64,000 bases of DNA from the NCBI GenBank assembly GCA_019915015.1, contig JAHBBC010000003.1, positions 1,922,001 through 1,986,000 of the forward strand, read 5' to 3'. A program made the position numbers and the translations under genes. The DNA is from Auriscalpium vulgare (taxonomy: Eukaryota > Basidiomycota > Agaricomycetes > Russulales > Auriscalpiaceae). How positions within the stretch are numbered: position 1 is the stretch's first letter; each line of letters opens with the position of its first letter. Below are positions 34,207-46,057 of the stretch, in pieces. The notes below the pieces were generated by a model. The model ran no database searches. It had not been told where the DNA came from and saw nothing but the letters and a program-made list of their open reading frames with translations.

Positions 34207-35537
34207 TCTGGCTGTTGCAATCTGTTTGATTATGCTGAGTGGGCGAAGGGAGTAGGGAAGGGAAGAAATGTGCATAGGGGACGGTCTGGCATCACCTGGT
34301 TATATAGCCTCTGGCTCCTGGGAGAAGAAGCTGGAGAACCGGCGACGGGTAGTTTCTGGTTCATGCCCGAGATCTGTGGTCACGAGCAATCGATAGTCAT
34401 CGCTGACTTGTTCAAAGCTTGTTGCTGAAGTATTTGTCTGTGATTTTGGGAGAGTTGTCTGGAAAATGTGGACTTAAAATACAGATAGCTTTGTCACAGC
34501 ACCTAAAAACGTCAGTAAGCTAGCAAGTGCTCGAAGTCAGGTTTACGAAGCACTCCGATCCGCGGCATAACGCATCGCTGGTTTTGATTTCGAGCTGTTC
34601 TGGAGTCAAGTCTGTCGACAGAAGAAATGCGATTTGGATGACGAGAGAGATGGATAGCTCTGGCAACGTGACCGAAACTAGGACCGTGCGGTCCGTGCCG
34701 GCCCCGGGCCCGCGTCACCGTGCGTCGGGAATTTGTGAGCACTCAGCAGCTCCCCCGAGTCCGCCTTTTCTAACTTTTTCCATTCTGGCATGGCGCTACT
34801 TGTGCTTCTATATGAGTGCTACCCAGCCCTGAGCTTGGTGATACGGCTGCCAGGTCAACTACGGGTCTGAATGGCTACACTTGGGCTGTGGGTCTCACAC
34901 GAAGCAGCTGGGCATAGAGTATGGGCCGGTAGAGTGGATGTAAGATCCTCCGCTCTGCGAGCGAGTATAGTGAGCGACACTCTGGAAGCAGGCGGTGGGA
35001 AAGCGGGCGATGCAATCGTCTCGCTATAAGCTGGGACTCAGTGCTTACTGCTGTGGTCATGATCCTCTGTCGACTCGGCGCACGGTGTAATGCCTGCTTG
35101 AGTTCCGTATACGTCCGGTTTCTCTCGTGTGCGGCCGATCTACACGGTATACTGAGGCGCATGCGATATTCTGGAGATTGGCGCATACATCTGCCTCATG
35201 ATTATAGAGAGGACCGGGACCCTTAGCACTCCGAGACCCCGGAACAGTCCCCCGCCGTTGCCAAGAAAGGCACGCCTCGTTGGTCTGCTCACGACGACGA
35301 CGACTGTGCTGCAGCCTCTGATGGTCGAGTGACGATCGCGACAGCTATCGGCGACAGCGTGGACACCCCGTACTGCGCACGCGAGCGTTGACGCGGCCGC
35401 GTGGGCATCTGTGTCACTTTCAACGCGCCGTCTGCAAGCACGTTTGCTATCTGGCGTTTCGTGGGCACCGGTCAGCACATCGCAGCATATAAGGCCTACT
35501 CTAGGTCCGGTTGACCTCGAGCTAGCCACCGCCCATC
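34207..35537. other. Intergenic, no gene recognised
   Basis: About 1.3 kb. Several open frames of 60-100 codons lie on both strands, but none has a domain or convincing splice partners. Confidence 0.5.
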
Positions 35538-37679
35538 ATGGTGCCGCCAACTGTCCTCGCGTTGCTTGTTGCCGTCGCTTTCCCGCGGTCCGCGTCTGCG
35601 GTGAGCATCACCGACATCCAGGGACCCGCGTTCCAGTCCCCATTGGTGGGGCAGACGCTCGCGAATATCACAGGTGTAGTGTCGGCCAAGGTGCGTGCTA
35701 CCTCTTTTCTCCTTTACCTGCATTCTGACGTGTAGCTCAGGGAACCTCCGGCTTCTGGATCCAAGGCCCCGCGTCGAACGACATCCGCGCCTCGCCCGGT
35801 GTGCGCGTCTTCACCTCGTCCAAGACCATTCTCGGCAATATTACCGTCGGCGACGAGGTTTCCCTCACAGCGCGCGTGTCCGAGTTCCGCTCGTCGTCCT
35901 CCCCGAACGACCTCACCGGCACCGAACTCGACTCGCCTGCGAACGTCACCGTCCTCTCATCCAACAACACCGTCAAGCCTGTGATCCTCGGCACGGACCG
36001 CTCCCCGCCGACGCAGGCGCTGTCCGCGCTTGACACAGGATCGGACGGGTGGCTGAGCGCCCCCAACAATGTTAGTCGCATCGACTCGACGAATGCGACG
36101 CTGGTGCCAGCCAAGTATGGGATGGATTTCTGGGAGAGCTTGGAGGGCACTTTGGTGACAGTGCCACAGCCGGTCGCACTGGACTTCCCAAACACTTTCG
36201 GGGAATTCTGGGTGCGCGGCGCGTGGCCGGTGACGGGGCTGAACGGCCGCGGGGGCCTGTCCTTGACTATTGGCCCGAACAATGTGCCCGACGCAAACCC
36301 GGAGACTGTCATTATCGGCGCTCCCCTGGATGGTACTAAGAACCCACTGGTCGCTATAGGCACGAAGGTGTCTGACATCACTGGAGTGGTACTATTCCAG
36401 TGAGTGACATTTGCCAGATTGTGTCGTGCTGTTCGTTCATGCATGCGCGCCGCAGATTCGGGTTCTTCTACATCCTGCCGACGACAGCGCCCACGATCTT
36501 GTCCTCCCTCGATTCGACCGTCCCGCCCACCACACTGACCTCGTCGAAGAGCCACGAATGCACGCTCACCGTCGGCGACTACAACGTGAGCCCAAATTGC
36601 GCTCCCACCATTCCGCATCACCTGACCTCCACTTTTCTGACAGATCGAAAACATGGCCCCGACCTCGGCCCACTTGCCCGTCGTTGCAGGCCACATAGCC
36701 AATCAGCTGCGCACGCCGGACATCATGTTTGTGCAGGAGGTTCAGGACAACTCAGGCCCGACGAACGACGGCACCGTCATCGCCAATGTCACGCTTGCGG
36801 CGATTTCCAATGCGATTCTCAATGCGAGTGGCGGTACGCTGCAGTACGAGACGCTGGAGATCGCGCCTGTGGATGGGCAGGATGGTGGCCAGCCAGGCGG
36901 AAATATTCGGCAGGCATATCTGTGCGTCTGTACACTTCACCGTCTTCGCGTCCAATCTGACAAGAGTGTCGTAGGTACAACTCGGCGAAAATGAGCCTCG
37001 TCCCGGGCTCTCCCGTGGGTGGCTCGCTGGACGCGACGAAGCCATTCATCGGCAAGCATGGTGTGCAGCTCACGTCAGTCTAGCGACTGCTCTGCACAAA
37101 CATCCTTACATTGGCTTCCATAGCTTCAACCCCGGTCGCATTGACCCCAACAACACCGCCTGGAAAGCGTCGCGCAAGCCTCTCGTGGCGCAGTGGCAGA
37201 CGCCGTCCGGGCACAAATTCTACACCATCAACCACCACGGGACGTCGAAAAGCGGCAGCGCGTCGACGCAGGGCGACGCCCGCCCGCCTGTGAACCTCGG
37301 CGTCGACCAGCGCACGGCCCAGGTCACCGCAATTGCGAGCTTTGTCTCGAGCATCCTGCACCTCGACCCGTTCGCCTCCATCATCATCGCGGGCGACTTC
37401 AACGAGTTCGCGCAGGCGCGCTCCGTGTTCCACCCGCTCACTGGCCTCGTGCTCGAGGCGGACCTGCTCGCGGGCATCCCGCCGGTAGAGCGCTACACGT
37501 ACGTGTTCGACCAGAACTGCGAGCAGCTCGACCACCTCTTTGTGAGCCCCGCGGTCGCGGTGCGCGGCGTGAAGGTCGAGCACGTGCACGTGAACAACTG
37601 GTCACCGAGCCTCGCGGTGCGCGCGAGCGACCACGACCCGAGCGTCGCCCAGGTCAAGGTGTGCACGTTGGACTTTTAA
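35538..37679 (+). CDS. Secreted endonuclease/exonuclease/phosphatase-family protein
   Basis: The ATG at 35538 opens a signal peptide (MVPPTVLALLVAVAFPRSAS). An OB-fold-like N-terminal domain follows: ITDIQGPAFQSPLVGQTLAN, ITGVVSAK, then FWIQGPASNDIRASPGVRVF. The EEP domain carries NMAPTSAHLPVVAGHIANQL, PDIMFVQEVQDNSG (catalytic Glu), FYTINHHGTSKSG, SIIIAGDFNEFAQARSVFHP (metal-binding D-x-N) and LAVRASDHDPSVAQV (catalytic S-D-H-D). This is the architecture of bacterial-type extracellular nucleases (NucH/ExeM-like). Six exons or more, with introns at about 35690, 36403, 36591, 36920 and 37080. Asn-x-Ser/Thr sites are frequent, consistent with secretion. Likely role: extracellular DNA or phosphodiester scavenging. 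Confidence 0.84.
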
Positions 37680-37966
37680 AACGCTGAGGCGGAGCTATTG
37701 GACTTTGGGGATGCACGGATGGTTGCGTGCGATGCGGGGGAAAATGTCTTGATACACCCTCCAACACGTGGGAGTGGCGGACTCTATGTAGTAGTGACCT
37801 GTAGTGGTGACCGACGGTTCCGCCCCTTGCTTCTGTAGCAAATCGACGACGACTTGCTCGGCAACATCTGGTCTGCGCGGATGGTAATTCAATAGGATAA
37901 CGAATTGAGGATGGGTAACTGAGCCAAATGAAACCTGAGACGAATACAAGCATTGGGGACCGTCGT

Positions 37967-40676
37967 TCACAGGTCCGTCGTCGTACCCGCGGCATGGCCA
38001 AATAGCAGCTTCGTGAATGCTTCTGCGTTCGGGGGCCGACCCAGAAATTCCTGGACACCGGCATCTCGTTGAGCGCGACCACAAGTCTAGTCAGGAGAGA
38101 ATACACACGCTGAGGGTGTCCTCTTCATCCCGGCTGGCTCCTGGCAGCAGAACGCTGTTACGGTAGTGCCACCCGATCTTGGGATCGAGGGGATCCTCTT
38201 TGAACACGGTGTGATACATATCTTCTGCGTACACAAGCGAGTACAAGTACCTGGACTGTGTGTGAGCTTCGCTTTCAACTGGCTGAATTAGTGAGATTAA
38301 GTTGTTCACCCATAATAGCCCACATCATAACCGTTCATGATATGTGAAAACGTCGCCTGCCCAGGGCACGGCTTCCCTTGCTTCAGACTGGTTATCGACT
38401 CATGCATGGCGTTCCACAGGGCAGTAGTGTCCACCGCCTCTGTGGCCATGTGCACTTTGAGATCGAACTGCGCCATGAAGACCTGTTGCAATTGGAACAT
38501 GCCGATGTTGACAAAGCGGCTCTGCACGACTTTCTCAATGAGGTCCGCTGGAAGAGGTTCCTTGGTTTCGTAGTGCGAGGACATCTTGGCGAGAATCGCG
38601 GGCTCCCGGCACCTGCATACGGACCACCGACAGTCATCAGCCATGGTGTGCCAATGAGAAGGCGTCGACTGGCGCACCAATTCTCAAGCATCTGCGAGGG
38701 AGCTTCAGCAAAGTCGGCCGGACCCGCCGTCCCGTGGAATCGAGCGAAACGTGTGCGGCTGAGTAGCTCGTGGAAGACATGCCCCATCTCGTGAAAGAAC
38801 AAGGTGGTGTTGAAGTGTGACATGAGCGCGGGGCGCTCGGAGTTCTGTTTCGCGAGGTTCCCGACCATTGCAGCGACCGGGAAGGCGCGCTCACCGGATG
38901 GGCGCTCGTACCCGCGGAGAACGGACCACATCGCGTTCCCACCGTATTTGTCCGCTACAAGATCAAATTTCAGAGAGCGTTAGAAGAGGCAGGAGGAGGA
39001 ATACGCACGCCGCGGGTGCACATCCATGTAGCAATACCCAAGAAAGCCGCTTTCATCTGTCGCATCTGCCTCCCACACCGCGAAAGTCTGCACGTCCGGG
39101 TGCCATGTGCTCGCGCCCTTCACCTCCTCAAATTTCACGGACAGTAGCGTCTGGTATATCTCGAGGATCTTGGGAACGACAAAAGGCACGGGGAAGAACT
39201 GCTTGAGGCGCTCGCCGTCGAGCTCGAGGGTCTTCATGAGGTACTTCCGGCTGTAGTAGGAGTGGTCCCAATGATAATATTCACCGTCAAAGGGCTGCGC
39301 AGAATTATTGTCTGCGTGATCTGCGGCTTTGAGAGCGAGGAGCGCATCGCGCTCCTTCGCACCGAGCGGCCGTAGTTTCTGCTCGAGATCGTTGAGAAAC
39401 TAGCACAGAAGAACGTGAGGTCGCACGCCAAGACACCGGCAAATGAGGGCACATACAGCTTCCGCGTTGCTGGCGTTCTTGACCATTTTCACTTCGGTCA
39501 CGTAGTCTGCCCACGTAGGGTAGCCGAGCAGCGCGGCGATCTTTCTGCGAAGCTCGAGAGCGCGCTCGAGCAGGGGGACGTTCTGCGGCAGACGGCAGCC
39601 GAAGCTCTCCTGTGCGCGTCGCCTGGTCTCCGGGTCGTCAGCGTTCTGGATCTAAAGGCGGCTATGCGATTAGACTTCGTACGCATACCCTCAGAGACGC
39701 GCATACTTACTATGGGGTATATTTCGGTTGACTTGAGCAGCACATCGTACACCTCCTTCCCGCCTTCTTCGCGCTTGTTAAAGTCGTTCACATAGTCGTC
39801 AGGAACACCCTTGAGTTCCTCAAGTGTAAAGCTGATGGAGCCCTGACAGCGTGACAAGTTAAACAGCGCTTCGACCTCGATTGATCCAAGTACCACTTAC
39901 AGCCCCCTCGTTACAATTTTTCTACAACTTGTTAGCCAAGAGGCCTGGTCTGAAGGAAAAGCACGCACGCACTCTAAACTCCAAACACACTTGCGCCAAT
40001 TCTTTGTTCAGCACCGCTAGCTCCGTGCGCGCCTCCTCAGGCAACGCGAGCCCGGCACGCCTCCCGTCAAGCACCATCTTCTCCACGAGACGGGTCTCCT
40101 CCGTGGTCAATGACAAGCCTGCCTTATCAATATTCCTTTGCGCGGCGAGTTTCTTGCCGAACAAGTCAATGCGCATGGACGACTCGACGCCGAAGTCCCG
40201 CATGAGCCCGTCCGCCTCGTTGGATGCATCTCGGATAGCCTTGTCAGCGGAGACGTGGTGGTAGAAGGAAAGAGGATCGGTGACATCGCCGAAGGCCGCC
40301 TCGCTGTGTGCAAGAGCAAGCTGAGCGCCGGTGAATGATCGGGATAGGTGATGCGAGAGGGTAGGCACGTACAAAAACCTACAGCATAGTTTCAGCGTTA
40401 TGTACTACGCTGACATGGCATTAGGGCGTAGTACTATTCTGTCTCGTTGGAAGCAGCCGCATGGCAGATTGAACGCGGCGGCCGGCGATGGTAATCGATC
40501 TACCATATTATGTGTACATGACTCACCGACTGGAAGGAGCACTCGTTGTCAGGCAAGCCCGCGACCTTGTCCTCGACCGCCCGCTTCCTGTCAATAGCCT
40601 CCTTCGTCAATTTGAGGATGTCCTCGGCAGCGTGTGCCCACGTAGGCGCGGGCTGCGGGGGCTTGAGCAGGGACAT
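37967..40676 (-). CDS. M3 metallopeptidase (thimet oligopeptidase-like), copy 1
   Basis: ATG at 40676-40674 (MSLLKPPQPAPTWAHAAEDI); an upstream in-frame TTG is not a likely start. About ten exons. Blocks in order: LALAHSEAAFGDVTDPLSFY, DFGVESSMRIDLFGKKLAAQ, GSISFTLEELKGVPDDYVND, ALLGYPTWADYVTEVKMVKN, FDGEYYHWDHSYYSRKYLMK, DESGFLGYCYMDVHPR, then the zinc site FFHEMGHVFHELLSRT (HExxH), AEAPSQMLENW and a C-terminal EFLGRPPNAEAFTKLLFGHA ending at 37967. These peptidases cleave short peptides in cytosol or mitochondria. The start is cytosolic-like with no presequence. Paralogous to the gene at 42860-45731. Confidence 0.9.
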
Positions 40677-41082
40677 CGGTGTATTGTGAAGGAAGGCGCC
40701 GAGGCGGGCGCTCGCTAAAAAGTGAGAGGATAGGGCCGCATTCCGATTATTTCCCAACTACATCCACCAAGCGCACTGGCCGGTAGATGATCCTGAGCCT
40801 GCGAAGGTTTGAATCTGTCTAGACTACTCTGCCTCGGGGAGACTAGTACGGTAGGCGCACGTCGCGCGTTTCGGTTGGGGGCAGTAAGTTTTTGACGTTA
40901 TCCGGAGCCAATTAATATCATTTATAGTGATTCAATTTTCCCTAGATGCATTCCTAGTCCCTCTTCCTTCGTTCAATTCACGATAGCCGGAAGATGATAC
41001 AAGCCTCAACGCGTGCGCAACGCCTCTAATTCTCCCCGTCAACGCCCCTTGTGTACTCATTCTATCGGGCGACTCAGCCCGT
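40677..41082. other. Spacer between peptide copy 1 and M3 copy 1
   Basis: Contains the 24-bp direct repeat unit at 40786-40809 and 3' flanking sequence of the peptide gene that is conserved downstream of peptide copy 2 (about 49660-49830). Confidence 0.5.
40786..40809 (+). repeat. 24-bp repeat, unit 1
   Basis: Identical to 54090-54113. Lies about 110 bp upstream of the M3 copy 1 start on the opposite reading side. Weaker similarity continues past its 3' edge. Confidence 0.6.
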
Positions 41083-41279
41083 CTACCACCCTGTGATAAG
41101 ACCATCGGTGATGGGCAGAGGCTGAGTGGGCTCATCACCTGCAACAAAAACATAAACGTTCAGATGATGAACTGGAGTTGGTATGTAGTAGTATACTCAC
41201 GAGCCTTGGGCGTGGCCACCGCCATGGCGGCGGAAATGAGTCCAGCGAGGACAAAGAGCGCAGAGGAAATGAACTTCAT
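41083..41279 (-). CDS. Small secreted peptide precursor, copy 1
   Basis: Two exons (41279-41201 and 41138-41083) with a GT-AG intron, 44 codons. The N-terminus MKFISSALFVLAGLISAAMA is a textbook signal peptide with AMA as a cleavage site. The remainder is VATPKARDEPTQPLPITDGL ending ITGW and a stop. The intron splits the Arg codon of KAR. A TATA box lies at 41371-41366. The paralogue at 49485-49658 shares the leader, the intron position and part of its sequence, the ARDEP junction and the GLITGW end. The product would be a secreted peptide of roughly 17-24 residues after leader removal. It lacks a CaaX motif, so it is not a typical basidiomycete pheromone. Function unknown. Confidence 0.68.
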
Positions 41280-41365
41280 GTTGGTTGAGGTTGAGTGAGG
41301 TTGGTTGGGTAAACTAGTTCAGAGGCAAGTGCGTCTTGAGTCTCTGCTGCCATAGCCCGCGCTCA

Positions 41366-41371
41366 TTTATA
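41366..41371 (-). promoter_or_regulatory. TATA box of peptide gene copy 1
   Basis: TATAAA on the minus strand about 90 bp before the ATG, in the same position as in copy 2. Confidence 0.55.
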
Positions 41372-41983
41372 CCCTGCCAGGCGTTCCAACGGTTTCTTGA
41401 CGCCACGCCGGTGTCAGAGCTTCATGTGCCGCGTGGCCGTTGGAACCCCTACCATTGCTTGCTATTCAGCTTACACCCTCAAACGCGTAAAAAAATTCAT
41501 GGCTCACGGCTATCAGAGCTGGACAACAGCTTCAAGAAGTTAAGCCCTACATTTCAATTATTGGTGTGCATGCTCAGGGACTAGGAGCTCTTCCAGCATG
41601 CACAGGCCCTCCGCGCGCACGACAACATCGCCTTGCGGACACTTCCTGAACAGCTCGCCTTTTATCGTCACCAGCTCGCTTTTATCGTCATCAGCTCGCC
41701 CGAGCTCATCGTAGTACCCCACTCCTGCGGACGCACTCTCCAAGTACGCGGGTATACGTTTCAACACTTTTTAGATCCCTCAGGGCTGTTCAATTGGGAG
41801 CATTTGAACTAGTACCTACATCTGTGTTCTTTTTCTGGTCCCCGCGCGACCCTGCCGACGAATGATCAACCCGACGCATGCTCGCAAACAGCTATTCTAT
41901 CGCTCTTCGCGCCTTCGATTCACGCGCTACCAATTCCATGCATTCTGACATTACTTAGAATGTTGTCCCTGCAAGGTGGCTAT

Positions 41984-42270
41984 CATCAGCAAAAGTGACG
42001 AAATATTATGGTGTTTATATTGAGTTATACTGATATTGCCATGCAGATAAGGCAAGATAAGATATTCGGGCGCGGCCATTACTACTGTCTGAGCAGGGTA
42101 TATGCACCGGATCTCTTTCACAAACACACAATAATACTGTCTGTATAACCCATGTGTAGTACTGGGACCTGTTGAGCTGGTCCTTTTTCCAGAATGGAGT
42201 CATCGCTATTTGAAGGGAAGTAATATAACCTCATATAATGTAATATAAGATTCTGGGGCTTTTGCTGATG
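41984..42270. mobile_element. MITE-like element, copy 1
   Basis: 287 bp, AT-rich, no coding capacity, with inverted ends CATCAGCAAAAG and CTTTTGCTGATG. A second element with the same ends and similar subterminal sequence is at 62234-62503. No clear target-site duplication. Confidence 0.55.
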
Positions 42271-42859
42271 ATATTTTGCAAGGCCGTCTTTTGCACAGGC
42301 GTCAGCGTTCGTCACATTCAATTCGCACGCGCACATGACTGCTAAAGGCGCTTGCCAGATAAGCAAATGTATGGGAATAATGGCAAGAAATCGTGAGCAG
42401 CGGTGATACGTACTATGTAGACATTTCTGAAGCCTGTCGACGGACATCTTCTCCGAACATATACAGTATACTTACGTGAAACTTAGCACTGTCTTACTCT
42501 AGTGGCAATGTCAGCGTAAGTTGCAATGGTATGTGTTTCGCAGGTCCTCAGGAGCCTTACTGCCAATAAGCAACGCACGCTTGTCAGCACGAAGTAGGCC
42601 TCGCATGGTGTTTTTTGAAGCCATCCGAGGTCTGCTAAATTTTAAGTTGCCTACCGGTTTTGCTACTTTTTTTAGTGCTCTAAAGCTCACTGAAAAGGTC
42701 GAGTACTCGAGACTCTGGAGACTCAGCCCACGGTACGCGTCGCGCGACTAGACGCGAAAGGGGGCACGTGCTCGGAAAGTGGGGCACATGACACCATATT
42801 AGTAATATTATTATTTGATTTAATACGAACGCTGCTCGACGCGCGCGACAACGAGCTCG
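42271..42859. other. Spacer upstream of M3 copy 2
   Basis: No gene. The stretch about 42670-42790 is inverted-homologous to about 49840-49945 (ctcactga, gtcgag, actcgagact and gcacgtg blocks), so part of the segmental duplication continues here. Confidence 0.5.
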
Positions 42860-45731
42860 ATGCCGTTGGTCACCAATGCGCCCTCATTGCGTCTGACATC
42901 CCTCTGCACCCGCCGCAGCCTCGCATACGGTGCCCTCGCCCTCGGCCTTGCTGCGCAATGGCACCCACGCTTCTCCAGATCATCGATCGCTGGATATAGC
43001 CATGTGGTCACGCCCACTGGCTCGCCCCTCCTTGCACGCCATTCCATTTCCCGCCTCTTCTCCTCAACTACCAGCGCACTGTTCAACTTTGACTTCACTA
43101 CCTCGAGAACTAACACCGCGATGGCTTCGCTCACGCTCACGCCCCCGCAGCCCGCACCGTCATGGTCGCACTCAGCCAAGGAGATCTTGGACTTAACGAA
43201 GGAGGCTATTAAGAAGGAGCGTACGTTGCAGGACAAAATTGCAGCCTTGCCTGACGAGGAGGCTACATTTGAGTCGGTGAGTCCGCCATTGCATCCCCGC
43301 ATATATGCGTGCTGAGCTCCGTGCGCAGGTCTTCGTACGTGCTTAGCGTCTCTCCCCACCGCTCCTATTCACTCGGGCCCGCAGCTCGCCCTCGCACACA
43401 GCGAGGCAGAATTCGACGCTGTCGCCGAGCCGCTTTCTTTCTACCAGAACGTCTCCCCCGACAAGGCCCTCCGCGACGCCTCAAATGAGGCAGAGGTGCT
43501 CGTCCGCGATTTTGGCGTCGAATCATCCATGCGCATCGACGTGTTCAACAAGAAGCTTGCTGCGCAGAAGAATATCAGACAGGCAGGGGCAACATTGACG
43601 GCGGAGGAAGCGCGTCTCGTAGAGAAGATGGTGCTTGACGGGACGCGGGCAGGGCTCGCACTCCCCGAGAAGGAGCGCACGGAGTTGACAGAGCTGAAGA
43701 AGGAACTGTCGCAAGTGTGCTTGGAGTTTAGCGTGAGTATATGCTACTGTCATTATAGTCGTGCCATTGACAGACATTCGCGACGGTAGAAAAACTTCAA
43801 CGAGGAGAATGTGGGTTGCCTGACAAGGCTCGCGGCACCTGGAAATGCTCATGGGTCCACAGGGCTCCATCACCTTCACACGCGACGAACTCAAGGGCGT
43901 CCCGGAAGATGTCATCTCCGGCTACAACACGCACACGAAAGACGGCCAGGAAGTATTCGATGTAACGCACAAGACCCCCGACATCTTCCCCGTGGTGCGT
44001 GCGCTGGCTCACCACGGATGCGCATATATCTAACAAATTACATCAGTTCAAGAATGCCGACAGCTCGGAAACCCGACGACGTGCGCACGAGAGCTACGAG
44101 GCGCGTCTCGCGCAGAATGCTCCGCTGCTTGAGCGTGCGCTCGATCTGCGTAGGAAGATTGCCGCGTTGCTGGGATATCCTACCTGGGCCGACTACGTGA
44201 CGGAAGTGAAGATGGTCAAGAGCGCGAGCAACGTTGATGAGGTATGCCTTCAGCAACGGTTCATAAATGCCTGAGTGACCTCTACCAGTTCCTCAAAGAC
44301 CTCGAGCAAAAGCTGCGTCCCCTCGGTGTCAAAGAGCGTGAGACGCTGCTCGGTCTCAAAGCTGCCGATCATGCCGCCGCGAACCCGGAGACGCCATTCG
44401 ACGGGCAGTTCTACGTGTGGGACTACCGTTACTATGACCGCAAGTACATTGAGAAGACGCTCGCCCTCGACGATGCCGTCGTGAAAGAGTTCTTCCCGGT
44501 GTCCGTCGTCGTGCCCACGATTCTCGAGATCTACCAGACGCTGCTCAGTGTGCGCTTCGAGGAGATCAAGGATGGGAGCACATGGCACCCCGATGCGCAG
44601 ATGTTCGCAGTGTGGGAGGCAGATGCGAAGGATGAGAGCGGGTTTGTGGGTTATTGCTATCTGGATCTGTTTCCCCGAGGTTCGTCTCTAGCTGTACTTC
44701 CTGCTCCCATCGCTTGATACAGCCCGCGTCTTGCAGCATCGAAGTACGGCCACGCGGCAGTGTGGGGCCTCCTCCCTGGCTACGACCTCCCCGCCGGCAA
44801 GCGCTCGTACCCACTGACCGCGATGGTGGCGAACCTCGCAAAGCCGACGGCCGAGCGCCCCGCGCTCATGCCGCATAACGACGTCGTCACGTTCTTCCAC
44901 GAGATGGGCCACGTTTTCCACGGGCTACTGAGCCGCACACGATTTGCGCGGTTCCATGGGACCGCCGTTGCGCGTGACTTCGTGGAGGCGCCGTCGCAGA
45001 TGCTCGAAAACTGGTAGGTTGCCTACACAGCTTTGCCTACACAGCTCTTGCATCACACACGACTGACGCGTGGGTGATATGCAGGTGCTGGGAGCCCACC
45101 GTTCTCGAGAAAATGTCTTCCCACTACAAGACCAAAGAGTCTCTCCCGGCTGACCTCATCGACAAGATCGTGAAAAGCCGCTATGTCAACGTCGGGCTGT
45201 TTTACCTGCGCCAGCTGTTCTTCGCGCAGTTTGATCTGAAAGTGCACACCGCCAAGGACGCGGAGGACTACACAGCGCTTTGGAACGACTTGCGCGAGTC
45301 AATATCGCTCGTGAAAGGCGGCACACCGGGCCCGGGGCAAGGCACATTTGCGCATATTGTCGGGGGATATGATGCAGGGTACTATGGGTAAGCCGTGTCA
45401 CCTCTAACTCGGACGGCTGGATCTCATGATGGCATTGTTGCGTCCCTAGGTACTCGTACTCACTTGTCTATGCGGCAGATATGTACCACACCGTATTCAA
45501 GAAGGATCCTCTCGACCCTAAGCTTGGGTGGCGGTACCGTGATAGCATCCTTCTACCGGGCGGAAGCCGGGAAGAGCACGATTCTCTGAAGGTGCGGATC
45601 GTCGATCTTTCCTTGAGTTCAGGGATGAGTCTCTGAATTAATGACAGGAGTTCCTGGGTCGCCCAGCCAACTCGGAGGCTTTCATGAGGGAGCTGTTCGG
45701 CAACTCCACAGGTACGACTGCGCACTTGTGA
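42860..45731 (+). CDS. M3 metallopeptidase (thimet oligopeptidase-like), copy 2
   Basis: Two plausible starts exist. ATG 42860 gives an 87-residue Arg/Ser-rich, acid-poor leader (RLTSLCTRRSLAYGALALGL, then ARHSISRLFSSTTS) that resembles a mitochondrial presequence. ATG 43121 (MASLTLTPPQPAPSWSHSAK) aligns with the start of copy 1. The body follows copy 1 block by block: LALAHSEAEFDAVAEPLSFY, DFGVESSMRIDVFNKKLAAQ, GSITFTRDELKGVPEDVISG, ALLGYPTWADYVTEVKMVKS, DESGFVGYCYLDLFPR, zinc site FFHEMGHVFHGLLSRT, VEAPSQMLENW, and C-terminus EFLGRPANSEAFMRELFGNS ending at 45731. About ten GT-AG introns. Dual cytosolic/mitochondrial targeting is inference. Confidence 0.9.
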
Positions 45732-46057
45732 GTCCCGGCGGGATATTCCATGTACGACGAGTAGGACGAGAGCATTCTATGGGGAACTGCGCATAACATA
45801 CCATCGCAGCGTGAGCACACATGGCGCGATCTCGGCACCAATTCGAGGAACACGGACGACATAGCCAGCCGCCAACTTGATATCCGAAGTCTTTCCTCTG
45901 AGATCGTGAAAAAGAAAAGCCAGGCGAAGGCCATTGATTGGGACCTTCCGGCACTACGCTGGCTGATTGCCATTAGAATAAGTGTGTTAAGTATACGTCC
46001 ATCGACGGGCTTCGGAATTGACACCTAGTATCATCGCTGCTCACCGTTCGTCAGGCC
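45732..46057. other. Convergent intergenic, no gene recognised
   Basis: About 0.33 kb between the 3' ends of M3 copy 2 and the FAD oxidoreductase. Nothing supported. Confidence 0.45.

Larger units (their letters stand above)
40926..41985 (-). repeat. Inverted segmental duplication, arm A
   Basis: Matches 48838-49830 in inverted orientation, with many substitutions and small indels. The homology covers the peptide gene, its promoter, about 500 bp upstream (ctattctatcg, catgctcgcaaacag and gcgcgcacgacaa blocks) and about 150 bp downstream. Confidence 0.7.

Noticed and set aside
41083..41279. Basidiomycete pheromone precursor
   Set aside because: A signal peptide is present and the C-terminus is ITGW, without a CaaX box.
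37967..45731. M3 peptidases as the MIP marker of a mating-type locus
   Set aside because: Sequence blocks fit thimet oligopeptidase rather than mitochondrial intermediate peptidase, and no homeodomain genes lie nearby.
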